From: JAVBKU01 sp031553875
GTDB taxonomy: Bacteria; Bacteroidota; Bacteroidia; Bacteroidales; Rikenellaceae
Assembly (NCBI GenBank): GCA_031553875.1
Contig: JAVBKU010000007.1
Location: 1 to 64,000, forward strand
Reading direction: 5' to 3'
DNA length: 64,000 bases
In this document: one piece after another, positions 8,523 through 17,943 of the stretch
Layout of the letters: every line of letters starts with the position of its first letter
How positions within the stretch are numbered: position 1 is the stretch's first letter
Notes under the pieces: model-generated
The model's input: the letters and a program-made list of their open reading frames with translations, nothing else
Told to the model about the DNA's origin: nothing
The model's database searches: none
Position numbers and translations under genes: made by a program

Positions 8523-11500
8523 TACTGCTCTCCGATTTAGCTTCTTTTTTCTTTCCCGATGAGGTCATATAGGTGTATATAGCCGGTATCACGAACAGGG
8601 TCATGAATGTTGCGAATATCAATCCACCCGCTACGGCTATACCCATCGCCACGCGGCTTTCCGATCCCGCACCCGTGGCCAGAGCCATCGGCAGGATACC
8701 GAGTATCGTGGAAAGGCTGGTCATGAGTATGGGCCTGAACCTCGACACGCTGGCATCCTTTATGGCCTCCATCACACTTAGGCCGTCAGCTTTACGCTGG
8801 TTTGCGAATTCCACGATAAGGATCCCGTTCTTCGACACGAGCCCGATAAGCATGATGATACCGATCTGGCTGAATATGTTCATAGTCTGCCCGAAGGCGT
8901 ACATACTCACCAGGGCGCCTATAAGGGCAAGCGGCACGGTGAACATTATGATCAGCGGGTCGCGGAAACTTTCGAACTGCGCCGCCAGCACGAGGTATAT
9001 CAGCACCAGAGCCAGCACGAAGGCGAATATAAGGCTCGAGGAGCTCTCCACGAAGTCTTTGGAGTCGCCGCTGAGCGTTGTGGAGAAAGTATCGTCGAGG
9101 GTCTTAGCGGCTATACGGTCCATCTCCTCTATCCCCTGCCCCAGGGTATAACCCTTAGACAGGCCCGCTGACACAGTGGCCGCCACGAAACGGTTATAGC
9201 GGTAGAGCCTGGGCGGGGTGCTGCTCTCAGTGAGGTTCACGAGGTTGTCGAGCTGTATGAGCTCACCCTTGTCGTTGCGGACGTATATGGTCGAGAGGTC
9301 GGTGGGTTTATTACGGTCGGGGCGGTCGAACTGGCTCATGATCTGGTACTGCTTACCGTTCATGATGTAGTAGCCGATCCTCTGCTCGCTGAGCGAGAGC
9401 TGGAGGGTCTGGGCTATGTTCTCCACCGACACGCCGAGGGTAGCCGCCTTATCGCGGTTGATATTTACCGTGAGTTCGGGTTTGGTGAACTTCAGGTTGA
9501 CGTCGTTTGCCGAGAACACTGGGCTCATTCCCACCTCGTTCATGAATTTGGGCAAGGCCTCCCTGAGTGCTTGCAGATTCTGGGCCTGTATCACATACCG
9601 CACAGGAAGCCCTCCCTGCCTTCCCCCGAAGGTCTGTTGCTGGGATATTATCGATTTGGCCCCCGTCTGCCTGGCGAGCTTGGGCGCCATATCGTCGGCT
9701 ATCTCCTGCTGCGTACGTTCGCGCTTATCGGCATCTACGAGCATTATGGTGAAATAGGAGAGGTTGGACGAGTTGGCCATACCCACCATTTCGAGGTGCC
9801 CTCCGTCCTGTTCGGGTATCTCGCGGTCGATGAATCTCGACAGGCTGTCGGAATATGCAAGCATGAAGTCGTACGACGTACCTTCGGGAGCGGTAGAGTT
9901 GATGCGGAGCATCGAGCGGTCCTCCATAGGAGCCATTTCCGAGGGTATCTTCGCCCACAGGAAGCCTATAATACTCACCGCGGCTATTATTATAGGTATC
10001 GCCCAGTACCTGACCTTAAGAAATCGCGCCAATCCCTTCCCGTAGATATTGACCATACCCTCAAAGAACGGCTCCGTCTTACGGTATAACCACCCTTGAG
10101 TGGCGCTTCTGGTGAGCAGTTTTGTCGAAAGCATCGGAGTGAAGGTAAGCGCCACGAATGCCGAGATACACACCGCACCGGCTATCACGAGGCTGAACTC
10201 CCTGAACAGTCGTCCCGTCACCCCCTGCAGGAACACTATGGGGAAGAACACGGCGGCCAGGGCCACTGTGGTGGCGATCACGGCGAAGAATATCTCCTCC
10301 GACCCCTTGATCCCCGCCTCCACGGGCGACATTCCCTTTTCTACCTTGGCATATATATTCTCCATCACCACGATAGCATCGTCGACCACCAGACCGATAG
10401 CCAGCACTATGGCCAGCAGCGAAAGGATATTTATCGAGAACCCGCATATATACATTATAAAGAACGACCCGATAAGAGATATGGGGATCGCCAGCACGGG
10501 TATGATCGTAGTACGCCAGTTCCTCAGGAACATGAATATAATGAACACCACGAGGATAAAGGCCACTATGATGGTCTCCTGTACCTCGGCTATGGACTGC
10601 TTGATAAATTTGGTGTTGTCGAAGCCCACGCGCACCACGATATCATCGGGCAGGTCCTTTTTGATCTGCTCTATGGCCGCCGTGGCATTCTGCACTATGG
10701 TGATGTAGTTGGCCCCGGGAAGCGGTATGAGCTGGCACGACACCATCACCACTCCGTTACGCTTGAGTATGGCGCGCGTGTTCTCCGCCTGCACTTCGGC
10801 ATGGCCTATATCGCTGAAACGGACCACCTTCTGCCCGTCCTGGTAGATTATCAGGTTGTTGAAGTCGTCTATGGAACGCAGGCGGCCGAGGGTACGTATG
10901 GTAAGCTCGGTATTTTCGCCCTCGATGCGCCCCGAGGGAAGCTCCACATTCTCCCTGCTCACGGCGTTCTTCACGTCCACGGGCGTGAGGCCGTAGGCGG
11001 CAAGGAGCATCGGGTCCATCATAAGTCTCACTGAGAACCGTCTCGACCCCCTTGTATCCACGCTCGACACACCGGGCACGGTCTGCAGGCGCTCCTTGAA
11101 GTTTACCTCGGCGAATTCGCTCAGGTCTATAATCGAGCGGGTCTTACTCTCGAGGGTCACCCCGTATATGGGCTGCGAGTCGGCGTCGGCCTTACTCACG
11201 GTTGGCGGGTCGACTTCCGCCGGAAGCCTCCTCATTGCTCCCGACACCTTGTCGCGCACGTCATTCGCCGCGGCCTCGAGGTCGACCTCGAGATTGAACT
11301 CCACGGTTATGGTACTGCGTCCGTCGCGGCTCACGCTCGATATGGACCGTATGCCGGGAATACCATTTATGGCCTGCTCGAGGGGCTCGGTGATCTGCGT
11401 CTCGATCACGTCGGCATTGGCACCGACGAAGGTCGTCGACACCGATATTATCGGCGGGTCGACGCTAGGATAGTCCCTGATACCCAGGAACGAGAACCCG

Positions 11501-11580
11501 ATCAAACCTATTATGATGATAAATACGTTTAATACGGTGGCCAGTACCGGCCTCTTGATACATGTCGTTGAAAGACTCAT
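8512..11580 (-). CDS. RND efflux transporter, inner-membrane permease (AcrB/MexB type)
   Basis: A 1022-aa HAE1-type RND pump, counted from the ATG at 11580 (MSLSTTCIKRPVLATV). An in-frame ATG 66 bp further upstream would add a non-homologous 22-residue extension, so I do not use it. The protein has TM1, a large periplasmic loop, TM2-6, a second loop and TM7-12. The proton-relay pair lies in GLVVDDAIVVMENI in TM4. It exports drugs, detergents or similar compounds using proton-motive force. It lies between the adaptor gene and the overlapping TolC-like gene, forming one operon. Confidence 0.95.
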   Translation of the reverse strand: MSLSTTCIKRPVLATVLNVFIIIIGLIGFSFLGIRDYPSVDPPIISVSTTFVGANADVIETQITEPLEQAINGIPGIRSISSVSRDGRSTITVEFNLEVDLEAAANDVRDKVSGAMRRLPAEVDPPTVSKADADSQPIYGVTLESKTRSIIDLSEFAEVNFKERLQTVPGVSSVDTRGSRRFSVRLMMDPMLLAAYGLTPVDVKNAVSRENVELPSGRIEGENTELTIRTLGRLRSIDDFNNLIIYQDGQKVVRFSDIGHAEVQAENTRAILKRNGVVMVSCQLIPLPGANYITIVQNATAAIEQIKKDLPDDIVVRVGFDNTKFIKQSIAEVQETIIVAFILVVFIIFMFLRNWRTTIIPVLAIPISLIGSFFIMYICGFSINILSLLAIVLAIGLVVDDAIVVMENIYAKVEKGMSPVEAGIKGSEEIFFAVIATTVALAAVFFPIVFLQGVTGRLFREFSLVIAGAVCISAFVALTFTPMLSTKLLTRSATQGWLYRKTEPFFEGMVNIYGKGLARFLKVRYWAIPIIIAAVSIIGFLWAKIPSEMAPMEDRSMLRINSTAPEGTSYDFMLAYSDSLSRFIDREIPEQDGGHLEMVGMANSSNLSYFTIMLVDADKRERTQQEIADDMAPKLARQTGAKSIISQQQTFGGRQGGLPVRYVIQAQNLQALREALPKFMNEVGMSPVFSANDVNLKFTKPELTVNINRDKAATLGVSVENIAQTLQLSLSEQRIGYYIMNGKQYQIMSQFDRPDRNKPTDLSTIYVRNDKGELIQLDNLVNLTESSTPPRLYRYNRFVAATVSAGLSKGYTLGQGIEEMDRIAAKTLDDTFSTTLSGDSKDFVESSSSLIFAFVLALVLIYLVLAAQFESFRDPLIIMFTVPLALIGALVSMYAFGQTMNIFSQIGIIMLIGLVSKNGILIVEFANQRKADGLSVMEAIKDASVSRFRPILMTSLSTILGILPMALATGAGSESRVAMGIAVAGGLIFATFMTLFVIPAIYTYMTSSGKKKEAKSESSNEK

Positions 11581-11689
11581 TTTGTTTCTGTCTCCGAATA
11601 TTGTTTTCCCCGCATACTCCGGCCTCTCCCATCCGGGAAAGCCCACCTGCCTATCTCCTCAGGATCACGCCGGCGGGGCGTTAAAATCT

Positions 11690-12784
11690 CTAATTTGTCA
11701 CCTGCACGCGCGCGCCCTCCTTGACCTGCATCAGGCCGGTGGTTATCACGCTGTCGCCGCGGTTTATCCCGCTGACTATCTCTATCATGGTCTCCGTACG
11801 GGTAGCGGTCTTGACGGATGTCTTAACGGCCTTGTCGTTCTTCACGAGCCACACGCTGGTACCGTCGATCTCGGGGGTCACCGACTCGGTAGGGATAACT
11901 ATCGTACGCCCCGACCTCTTACCGAGGGTCACCTTGGCGAACATCCCCGGGAAAAGCGAGAGCGATGCGTTGTCGTACAACGCCCTGATGGTTATGGTAC
12001 GGGTTTTCACGTCGACGGTGGGGTCTACGGCATAGATCCTCGCGCGGTTGACCCTCTGACTGCCTTCGGTTGTGAACTGCACCTCCTCGCCCATCAGGCT
12101 CTTTGATACGTATTTCTCAGGAATAGAGAATTCGAGTTTCAGTTTGGAGTAGTCGACCAGCTTTGCGATAAGCGCGTTGGGCTGGAGGTAGCTACCCAGG
12201 CTGACGTAACGGAAACCCACCACCCCGTCGAAGGGCGCGCGGATCTCGGTCTTGTCTATCTTCACATTGAGCAGCTGCACGTCGGCCTCCACCATGTTGT
12301 AGTCGGTCTCTATCTGGTCGAACGCCTCGCGGCTGATAGCGTCCTTGCTCAGCAGGATACGGTTGCGTTCGAGTTTGTCCTTGAGCATGTCGCGCTGGAA
12401 CTTGGCCCTCTTGAGCTGGGCCTGGAGGTCGTCGTCGTTGACCTTCACCATGAGGCTGCCCTTGGTCACCTTCGAGCCCTCGTTGAAGGTTATCTTATCT
12501 ATCTTACCTGATATTTCGCTGGCTATCTCCACCTCCTCATTGGCCATCAGCGTACCCATGGAGCGGATACCCTCGTCGATGGTTATATAGTCGGCCACGT
12601 ACACCGTCACGGGTATGGGCCCCCTGCTTTTCTGCTTACCTGCCTGTGCACCCTTGCCAGCTTCCATGCCGTTCTCTACCGGCAATTCGGACTTGTTACT
12701 GAAATAGTTGTACAACAGTATCGACCCTATCAGCACTACCAGTGCGATTATCATAAGCGGAATTCGAATCTGGCGTTTCATCAT
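11690..12784 (-). CDS. RND efflux periplasmic adaptor (membrane fusion protein)
   Basis: A 364-aa adaptor, counted from the tandem ATG ATG at 12784 (MMKRQIRIPL). The open frame runs 40 codons further upstream, but that part is basic and lacks the family pattern. A single TM lies at about 8-28. A lipoyl/barrel-sandwich region follows (EVEIASEISGKIDKI), then a coiled-coil hairpin, then the matching half (TEIRAPFDGVVGFRYVSLGSYL) and beta-barrel and membrane-proximal domains. It links the RND pump to the TolC-like channel. It is the first gene of the operon, downstream of two BlaI/MecI-like dyads at 12928 and 13003. Confidence 0.93.
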   Translation of the reverse strand: MMKRQIRIPLMIIALVVLIGSILLYNYFSNKSELPVENGMEAGKGAQAGKQKSRGPIPVTVYVADYITIDEGIRSMGTLMANEEVEIASEISGKIDKITFNEGSKVTKGSLMVKVNDDDLQAQLKRAKFQRDMLKDKLERNRILLSKDAISREAFDQIETDYNMVEADVQLLNVKIDKTEIRAPFDGVVGFRYVSLGSYLQPNALIAKLVDYSKLKLEFSIPEKYVSKSLMGEEVQFTTEGSQRVNRARIYAVDPTVDVKTRTITIRALYDNASLSLFPGMFAKVTLGKRSGRTIVIPTESVTPEIDGTSVWLVKNDKAVKTSVKTATRTETMIEIVSGINRGDSVITTGLMQVKEGARVQVTN

Positions 12785-12858
12785 ATATTGGTTGTTTAGA
12801 TTTTCATGTTTTACGGAGCGTACTCTTTCGCTAGTTTTCCCACGGCGCGGAGCGGGGT

Positions 12859-12888
12859 TTGCAGATTGCGAAAAGTTATGTAACTTTG
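12859..12888 (+). promoter_or_regulatory. Candidate Bacteroidetes promoter facing the YhcH gene
   Basis: TTG at 12859-12861 and TAACTTTG at 12881-12888 match the -33 and -7 consensus, with a 19-bp spacer. It points toward the gene at 13140 and would place both dyad operators in the early transcribed leader. It is predicted from sequence only. Confidence 0.5.
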
Positions 12889-12922
12889 TTCTGTTGGCGC
12901 CCACGGCCGCTTTTCGGGTATT

Positions 12923-12943
12923 CTACATTCTACAAATGTAGTG
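12923..12943. promoter_or_regulatory. BlaI/MecI-like operator, site 1
   Basis: A perfect dyad CTACA-AA-TGTAG at 12930-12941 lies inside a 21-bp unit that recurs at 12999-13019 with one mismatch. BlaI/MecI repressors bind TACA/TGTA dyads of this shape. On the minus strand the same bases also spell TACATTTG (12933-12940), a perfect -7 element. Repressor binding there could block transcription of the efflux operon that begins 140 bp downstream. No BlaI or BlaR1 gene is in the window. Confidence 0.62.
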
Positions 12944-12998
12944 AAAGGTGAGGGCAATCGAAGAAAACTTGATTTTCGTAAGATTGTCGAACCGCATC

Positions 12999-13019
12999 CT
13001 ACATTCTACAAATATAGTG
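12999..13019. promoter_or_regulatory. BlaI/MecI-like operator, site 2
   Basis: This is the second copy of the 21-bp unit, 76 bp from site 1 (about seven helical turns). Its core CTACA-AA-TATAG (13006-13017) has one half-site change relative to the perfect dyad. The minus strand spells TATATTTG, again a perfect -7 element. Two in-phase sites fit cooperative repressor binding between the efflux operon and the divergent YhcH gene. The rest of the 355-bp gap (12785-13139) holds no gene. Confidence 0.58.
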
Positions 13020-13139
13020 TTTTTATCCACACCGCCGACCCTTTAAGGGCGAACGGTAATTTTTAGCCCGTGAAAAACGCCCCCTCCGGCGCCACTTTTT
13101 CCCTTTACGGATCATTAACCTTTTAAAAGAGATAAAATT

Positions 13140-13589
13140 ATGGTACTTGACAGCCTTGCCCTCTCTGGCGACTATGTTTCGCTGGGCAAACATCTTGCAA
13201 AAGCTTTCGACTACGTGCGCAAAACCGACCTGCTTTCTTTGGCCGAAGGGCGCTACGAGGTAGACGGCGACAACATCTTCGCCCTGGTGAACGAACGCGA
13301 CCTCAAGAAACCCGCCGATGCGGCCCTCGAGGTACACGACAAATACATCGATATCCAGATCGTCCTGCGCGGCGAGGAAGGCTTCGGCTGGAAGACCCGC
13401 AAGGATTGCACCTCGCCCCGCGGCGAATTTTCAACGGAAAAAGACATCCTCTTCTATGACGACAAGCCCTCGACCTACTTTACTCTGAAGGCCGGCGAGT
13501 TCGCTATTTTCTTCCCCGGCGACGCCCACGCCCCCCTGGTCGGAGACGGCAAGGTCAAGAAGTGTATCCTCAAAGTGGCGGTAAAGTAA
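13140..13589 (+). CDS. YhcH/YjgK/YiaL family protein (sugar anomerase-like)
   Basis: A 149-aa single-domain protein of the YhcH/YjgK/YiaL (DUF386) cupin-like family. Signatures are ALEVHDKYIDIQIVLRGEEGFGW (read in parts: the H-x-Y-I-D-I/V-Q core), FAIFFPGDAHAP with metal-ligand His, and the conserved KKCILKVAVK end. Members include E. coli NanQ, an N-acetylneuraminate anomerase. Others assist sugar-acid or mutarotation steps. It is cytoplasmic. A strong terminator follows, so it is probably monocistronic, upstream of the GH92 gene. Confidence 0.88.
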   Translation: MVLDSLALSGDYVSLGKHLAKAFDYVRKTDLLSLAEGRYEVDGDNIFALVNERDLKKPADAALEVHDKYIDIQIVLRGEEGFGWKTRKDCTSPRGEFSTEKDILFYDDKPSTYFTLKAGEFAIFFPGDAHAPLVGDGKVKKCILKVAVK

Positions 13590-13609
13590 TTCCGCTCCTC
13601 TATAAACGA

Positions 13610-13646
13610 AAAACGCGGCCCTATAAGTATGGCGCCGCGTTTTTTT
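13610..13646 (+). terminator. Rho-independent terminator after YhcH gene
   Basis: AAAACGCGGC (13610-13619) pairs with GCCGCGTTTT (13634-13643) across a 14-nt loop, followed by a T-run to 13646. Confidence 0.8.
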
Positions 13647-13713
13647 ATCACCATATCTATATTCCGCCTAACATCCGCCCGCCTGTCAACGCTTTTTTTT
13701 ACGAAAAATATTT

Positions 13714-13721
13714 TATATTTG
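13714..13721 (+). promoter_or_regulatory. Candidate -7 element for the GH92 gene
   Basis: TATATTTG is a perfect TAnnTTTG match 71 bp before the GH92 start. The -33 position holds only a T-run (13693-13700), so the call is moderate. Confidence 0.45.
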
Positions 13722-13791
13722 TACCTAATGTGTTTTTAACGCCCGCCTTTACGGCTCTCCGGAATACCACGTCAACTAAAAACCCGAAATA

Positions 13792-15945
13792 ATGAAAAAA
13801 GTACTTCTACTCGCCATCGTTTGCGCCGTCCTGGCCTCATGTAACTGCGACACTCGTTACACTCGCTATGTCGATCCGTTCGTGGGTTGCGCCGACAACG
13901 GCCACTGCTTCCCCGGCGCCTGCCTGCCCTTCGGCATGATACAGGTGGGTCCGGAGAGCGGCAACTGCTCATGGGCATACACCGGCGGATACCAATACAA
14001 AGACACCGTGATCTTCGGCTTCTCGCAGAACCGCATCAGCGGCACCGGCTGCCCCGACCTGGGCGACCTGCTGATGATGCCCTTCACCGGGCGTCCCGTG
14101 CTCGACTCCTACGGCAGCATTTACGACAAGGATAGACAAGAGGCCTCTCCGGGCTACTACCGCGTATTCCTCGACCGCTTTGACGTCAACGCCGAGATGA
14201 CCACCACTCCCCGCGTGGCCATACACCGCTATAAGTTCTCGGGCGAAGACCCCGCCCACATCATGATCGATTTCCAGAGCGGCATGGTGGGTAGCGAGAA
14301 TCACTTCCACACCCAGACCCTCGACGCCGTGCAGTCGTTCGACAGCCCCACCACTATCTCGGGTTTCGCCCGCAAGGACGTGTGGCTTGACCGTACATAC
14401 TACTACACCATAGAGTTCAGCAAACCCTACACCGCCCGTGCCGAGCTGCCCCTGCGCGACCCGAGGGAAAAGGCCTCGCGCTATGTACTCGACTTCGACC
14501 TTGCCAAGGGCGAGGAGCTGTTGGTCAAGGTAGCCATGTCATCAACGAGCGTCGACGGTGCCAAAGGTAATATGGCCGCCGAGATGCCCGGTTGGAATTT
14601 CGACAGCGTGCGCGTAGATGCCAACAAACGCTGGAACGACCTACTCTCCCGCGCCGAGATCAAGGGCAGCGACGAGCAGAAGCGTATCTTCTACACCTCG
14701 ATGTACCACCTCTTCATCCACCCGAACAACGTGGCCGATGCAGGAGAGAAACCCCTATATTCCACCCTCTCGCTGTGGGATACCTACCGCGCCGCACATC
14801 CCCTCTACACTATCCTCGCCCCCGAAATAGTCGATGACGTGGTCAATTCGATGATCGACCAGTACGACCGTGTGGGCTGCCTGCCCATCTGGGCGCTATG
14901 GGGCGGCGAAACATACTGCATGATAGGCAACCACTCCGTACCCGTGATCGTCGACGCATACCTCAAAGGGTTCCGCGGTTTCGATCCCGAGAGGGCCTAC
15001 AATGCCATCAAGGGCAGCCTCACCATCAACCACACCAAGAGCGACTGGAGGGTATACGATAAGTTCGGCTACTATCCCTACGATATTATGCGCAACGAGA
15101 ACGTGTCCCGCACCCTCGAATCGTGCTATGACGACTACTGCGCCGCCCAGCTGGCCAAGGCCCTGGGTAAGACCGAAGATTACGAGTTCTTCTCTCGCCG
15201 TGCGCAATATTTTCGCAATGTGTTCGACCCCGAAACCTGCATGATGCGCGGCCGCGACTCGCTGGGCGGGTGGCGCACACCGTTCGATAAATTCGCCCTT
15301 TCGCACGCCGGATCCCATGGCGGCGACTACACCGAGGCCAACGCATGGCAGTATGCATTCCACGTGCAGCACGACCCGCAGGCCCTCGTGGAGCTTATGG
15401 GCGGCCGCGAAGCATTCCGCAATAAGCTGGACTCCCTGTTCACTATCGAAAGTGAAGTTCCCGAAGACGGCGCCGTATTGGACGTGACGGGCCTTATGGG
15501 CCAGTATGCCCACGGCAACGAGCCCAGCCACCATGTGGCCTACTTCTACGCCATGGCTGGCGATCCCGGCCGTACACAGGAGCTTATACGTGAGATATGC
15601 CGCACGCAGTACCGCGACGGCGTGGACGGCCTCTGCGGCAACGACGACTGCGGCCAGATGTCGGCATGGTATATCTATTCCGTGCTGGGTTTCTACCCCG
15701 TGGATCCCTGCGGCGGAGCATACGTGCTCGGCGCACCCCAACTGTCGAAGGTAGTACTGAAACTCCCCGGCGACAAGACTTTCACCGTCGAAGCCAAGGG
15801 ACTTTCCGAGAAGAATCTCTATGTCAAATCCGTATCCCTCAACGGCGTCCCCCTCACAGACGGGATCATCAACCATAAGGATATAATGAACGGCGGCACG
15901 CTCAAGTTCGTCATGACCGACAAGCGCCCGGACATCATTCCGTAA
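13792..15945 (+). CDS. GH92 family alpha-mannosidase, lipoprotein
   Basis: A 717-aa protein with a lipoprotein signal (LAIVCAVLASC, Cys at about 17). The GH92 fold begins immediately with YVDPFVG, the CFPGACLPFGM core and GFSQNRISGTGCPDLGD. The (alpha/alpha)6 domain carries the family markers GNEPSHHVAY (catalytic-site Glu) and GLCGNDDCGQMSAWY. GH92 enzymes are Ca-dependent exo-alpha-mannosidases that trim N-glycans or yeast mannan. The lipid anchor suggests a periplasmic or surface location. No SusC/SusD pair is nearby, so it is not part of a classical PUL in this window. A GT4 gene follows 19 bp later. Confidence 0.95.
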   Translation: MKKVLLLAIVCAVLASCNCDTRYTRYVDPFVGCADNGHCFPGACLPFGMIQVGPESGNCSWAYTGGYQYKDTVIFGFSQNRISGTGCPDLGDLLMMPFTGRPVLDSYGSIYDKDRQEASPGYYRVFLDRFDVNAEMTTTPRVAIHRYKFSGEDPAHIMIDFQSGMVGSENHFHTQTLDAVQSFDSPTTISGFARKDVWLDRTYYYTIEFSKPYTARAELPLRDPREKASRYVLDFDLAKGEELLVKVAMSSTSVDGAKGNMAAEMPGWNFDSVRVDANKRWNDLLSRAEIKGSDEQKRIFYTSMYHLFIHPNNVADAGEKPLYSTLSLWDTYRAAHPLYTILAPEIVDDVVNSMIDQYDRVGCLPIWALWGGETYCMIGNHSVPVIVDAYLKGFRGFDPERAYNAIKGSLTINHTKSDWRVYDKFGYYPYDIMRNENVSRTLESCYDDYCAAQLAKALGKTEDYEFFSRRAQYFRNVFDPETCMMRGRDSLGGWRTPFDKFALSHAGSHGGDYTEANAWQYAFHVQHDPQALVELMGGREAFRNKLDSLFTIESEVPEDGAVLDVTGLMGQYAHGNEPSHHVAYFYAMAGDPGRTQELIREICRTQYRDGVDGLCGNDDCGQMSAWYIYSVLGFYPVDPCGGAYVLGAPQLSKVVLKLPGDKTFTVEAKGLSEKNLYVKSVSLNGVPLTDGIINHKDIMNGGTLKFVMTDKRPDIIP

Positions 15946-15964
15946 GCCCCGACAACGCCACGCC

Positions 15965-16945
15965 ATGAAGATACTTATCGCCATACCCCGCGCCGTACTC
16001 CCTGTGACCACCTATGGAGGTACGGAGCGGGTCGTATGGTACCTCGGACACGAACTCTCCCGCCTGGGCCACGACGTTTATTTTCTCGCTGCCGACGGCA
16101 CGAAATGCGACTTCGCCAGTGTGATAACGTTCGACCCCTCCAAGACCATAGAACAACACATCCCCGCGGGCATAGACATCGTGCATTTCCAGGGCGCGGT
16201 GCCCAAGGGTTTCCCGTTCCCGCACGTGGTCACTATCCATGGCAATAAGGCGATGGATGACATGAGCCTCAACTCGATCTTCGTGTCGGGAGACCATGCG
16301 CATCGCTTCGGTAGCGAATCTTTCGTGTACAACGGGCTCGACTGGGACGATTACGGCCCCGTGGAATTTGACTCTCCCCGAGGCTACTACCACTTCCTCG
16401 GCAAGGCCGCCTGGAGGGTTAAGAATGTGCGCGGCGCGATAAGTGTCATAAACGATATCCCCGGCGGACGACTGGAAGTATTGGGCGGCTACCGCTTCAA
16501 TTTCAAGATGGGCATGCGTTTTACGTTCAGTCCCAAAGTACATTTCCACGGCATGGTAGGTGGCGAAGAAAAACTCATCTGGCTCAAAGGCTCGCGGGGG
16601 CTTGTTTTCCCCGTAACATGGAACGAACCTTTCGGCCTCGCCATCACCGAGAGCCTTTACTGCGGCGCTCCCGTTTTCGGCACGCCGTACGGTTCGCTCC
16701 CCGAACTTGTGGCCCCTGAGGTCGGATTCCTGACAGACAGCCATTCAACGATGGTCGACCACCTGCTCCACGGCTACAACTATTCGCCCCGCCTGTGCCA
16801 CGAATACGCGCGCGACAAGTTCAATTCGAAAGTCATGGCCATGGAATATCTCAAAAAATACGAGAAAGTCTTAAACGGCGAAACCCTCAACACCGCCTCT
16901 CCCTGCGCCCTGCCGCAGACGAAGCCCACTGTATGGAATAAGTAA
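15965..16945 (+). CDS. Glycosyltransferase family 4 protein
   Basis: A 326-aa cytoplasmic GT-B enzyme. The N-terminal domain begins MKILIAIPRAV and contains the acceptor-side YGGTERVVWYLGHEL motif. The C-terminal domain contains the nucleotide-sugar motif EPFGLAITESLYCGAPV, which carries the EX7E pair. The length is slightly short for GT4. The donor and acceptor cannot be told. It starts 19 bp after the GH92 stop and is probably co-transcribed with it, an unusual pairing of a degradative exo-enzyme with a synthetic transferase. It ends before a strong bidirectional terminator. Confidence 0.88.
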   Translation: MKILIAIPRAVLPVTTYGGTERVVWYLGHELSRLGHDVYFLAADGTKCDFASVITFDPSKTIEQHIPAGIDIVHFQGAVPKGFPFPHVVTIHGNKAMDDMSLNSIFVSGDHAHRFGSESFVYNGLDWDDYGPVEFDSPRGYYHFLGKAAWRVKNVRGAISVINDIPGGRLEVLGGYRFNFKMGMRFTFSPKVHFHGMVGGEEKLIWLKGSRGLVFPVTWNEPFGLAITESLYCGAPVFGTPYGSLPELVAPEVGFLTDSHSTMVDHLLHGYNYSPRLCHEYARDKFNSKVMAMEYLKKYEKVLNGETLNTASPCALPQTKPTVWNK

Positions 16946-16988
16946 CCGGGGAAGGCTCCGGCCTCGTGCCTGTAACGCCCCATAATGC

Positions 16989-17020
16989 GCGCGCCCGCTA
17001 CTTGACAGTAGCGGGCGCGC
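16989..17020. terminator. Bidirectional hairpin between convergent genes
   Basis: A perfect 13-bp stem GCGCGCCCGCTAC/GTAGCGGGCGCGC with a 6-nt loop sits between the GT4 stop (16945) and the stop of the minus-strand deacetylase-like gene (17056). Confidence 0.8.
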
Positions 17021-17055
17021 CTTTCTTACGCCGTAGCGTTTACCTTCCCCGAGGG

Positions 17056-17802
17056 TTACTTCTTCTTCAACCCCTTCACATACTCCTGCGGGGTCACGAA
17101 CTCGCATCCCTCCTTGAGCAGGAAGTCGACGATCTGCCCCAGCACCGCCACCTTATCCTCTCCCCAGCCGTTGGGATGCGCCTGCATCACCATATAATCG
17201 GTGTATTTGTTCTTATTGTTGCGGTAGCTCGCAAGGAAATGATCGTACTCGATATTGCCTGTTCCGTTCTCTATATTGACGCGGTTGTTGAGATAGGTCA
17301 TACCCTCCACGCTCTGCAATCCCGGGGCGCAAAACAGGAATATCTTGTACCGGGGATTTTCCTCCAGTACCGTATTAGTCGTTTCGTCGGTAGCGTTGTA
17401 GGGCGAGCCGAAAGTTACCATTTCGAGGCCCAGCACCTCTTTGATTTTGGCGTCGGCCTTCTCGAAATGCTCCTTCTGGTACTCGTAAGGCGTACCTGAG
17501 AATTCCGGCTTCTTGTGGTCGAGGCCGTGGTGCCATATCTCAAACAGGGTCATACCCTTCTTGTCCGTGGCCTCCATATACGGTTTCAAAGATTCCGCCG
17601 CCGTGGCGTCGAGCCTGTCGGCTATCACCCCGAACGAAGCCTTAACGCCCCGTTCCTTTAGGTAGTCCATAGTCCTGGCACACGACACCACTCCATTTTT
17701 GACTCCGAGGTCGTCAAACTTGAGTATCACCTTTGTCTTGCCTGCGGCCGTTCCTACCGCAAATGCCGCTACGCACAGGGCGGCCAAAAATTTTATTTTC
17801 AT
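17056..17802 (-). CDS. Secreted polysaccharide deacetylase-like protein
   Basis: A 248-aa protein, counted from the ATG at 17802 (MKIKFLAALCVAAFAVG), which gives a clean signal peptide. The frame extends 37 codons upstream without one. ILKFDDLG (Asp30-Asp31) resembles the metal and base Asp pair of the NodB/CE4 or DUF2334 fold. The later WHHGLDH and TFGSPYN stretches fit the His-rich and Pro-Tyr motifs of this superfamily. It probably removes acyl groups from a carbohydrate in the periplasm, but the substrate is unknown. It lies 140 bp downstream of the Gfo/Idh/MocA gene in the same direction. Confidence 0.72.
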   Translation of the reverse strand: MKIKFLAALCVAAFAVGTAAGKTKVILKFDDLGVKNGVVSCARTMDYLKERGVKASFGVIADRLDATAAESLKPYMEATDKKGMTLFEIWHHGLDHKKPEFSGTPYEYQKEHFEKADAKIKEVLGLEMVTFGSPYNATDETTNTVLEENPRYKIFLFCAPGLQSVEGMTYLNNRVNIENGTGNIEYDHFLASYRNNKNKYTDYMVMQAHPNGWGEDKVAVLGQIVDFLLKEGCEFVTPQEYVKGLKKK

Positions 17803-17943
17803 AGTTTTATAATTACACGACGTAAAGTTTGTCCGCATCGTTTTCAGCGATGCTAATTCGGGCGGCACGGCCTTCGGCCGCCCCCGCAGCCGCCCGAATG
17901 AAGATACATTCACCTCAAGCAGCTACAAATCAACCTTTAGAGG

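Noticed and set aside
14896..16011. Long 371-aa minus-strand frame within the GH92 gene
   Set aside because: The plus strand encodes a complete GH92 enzyme. The antisense frame is a GC-rich codon shadow.
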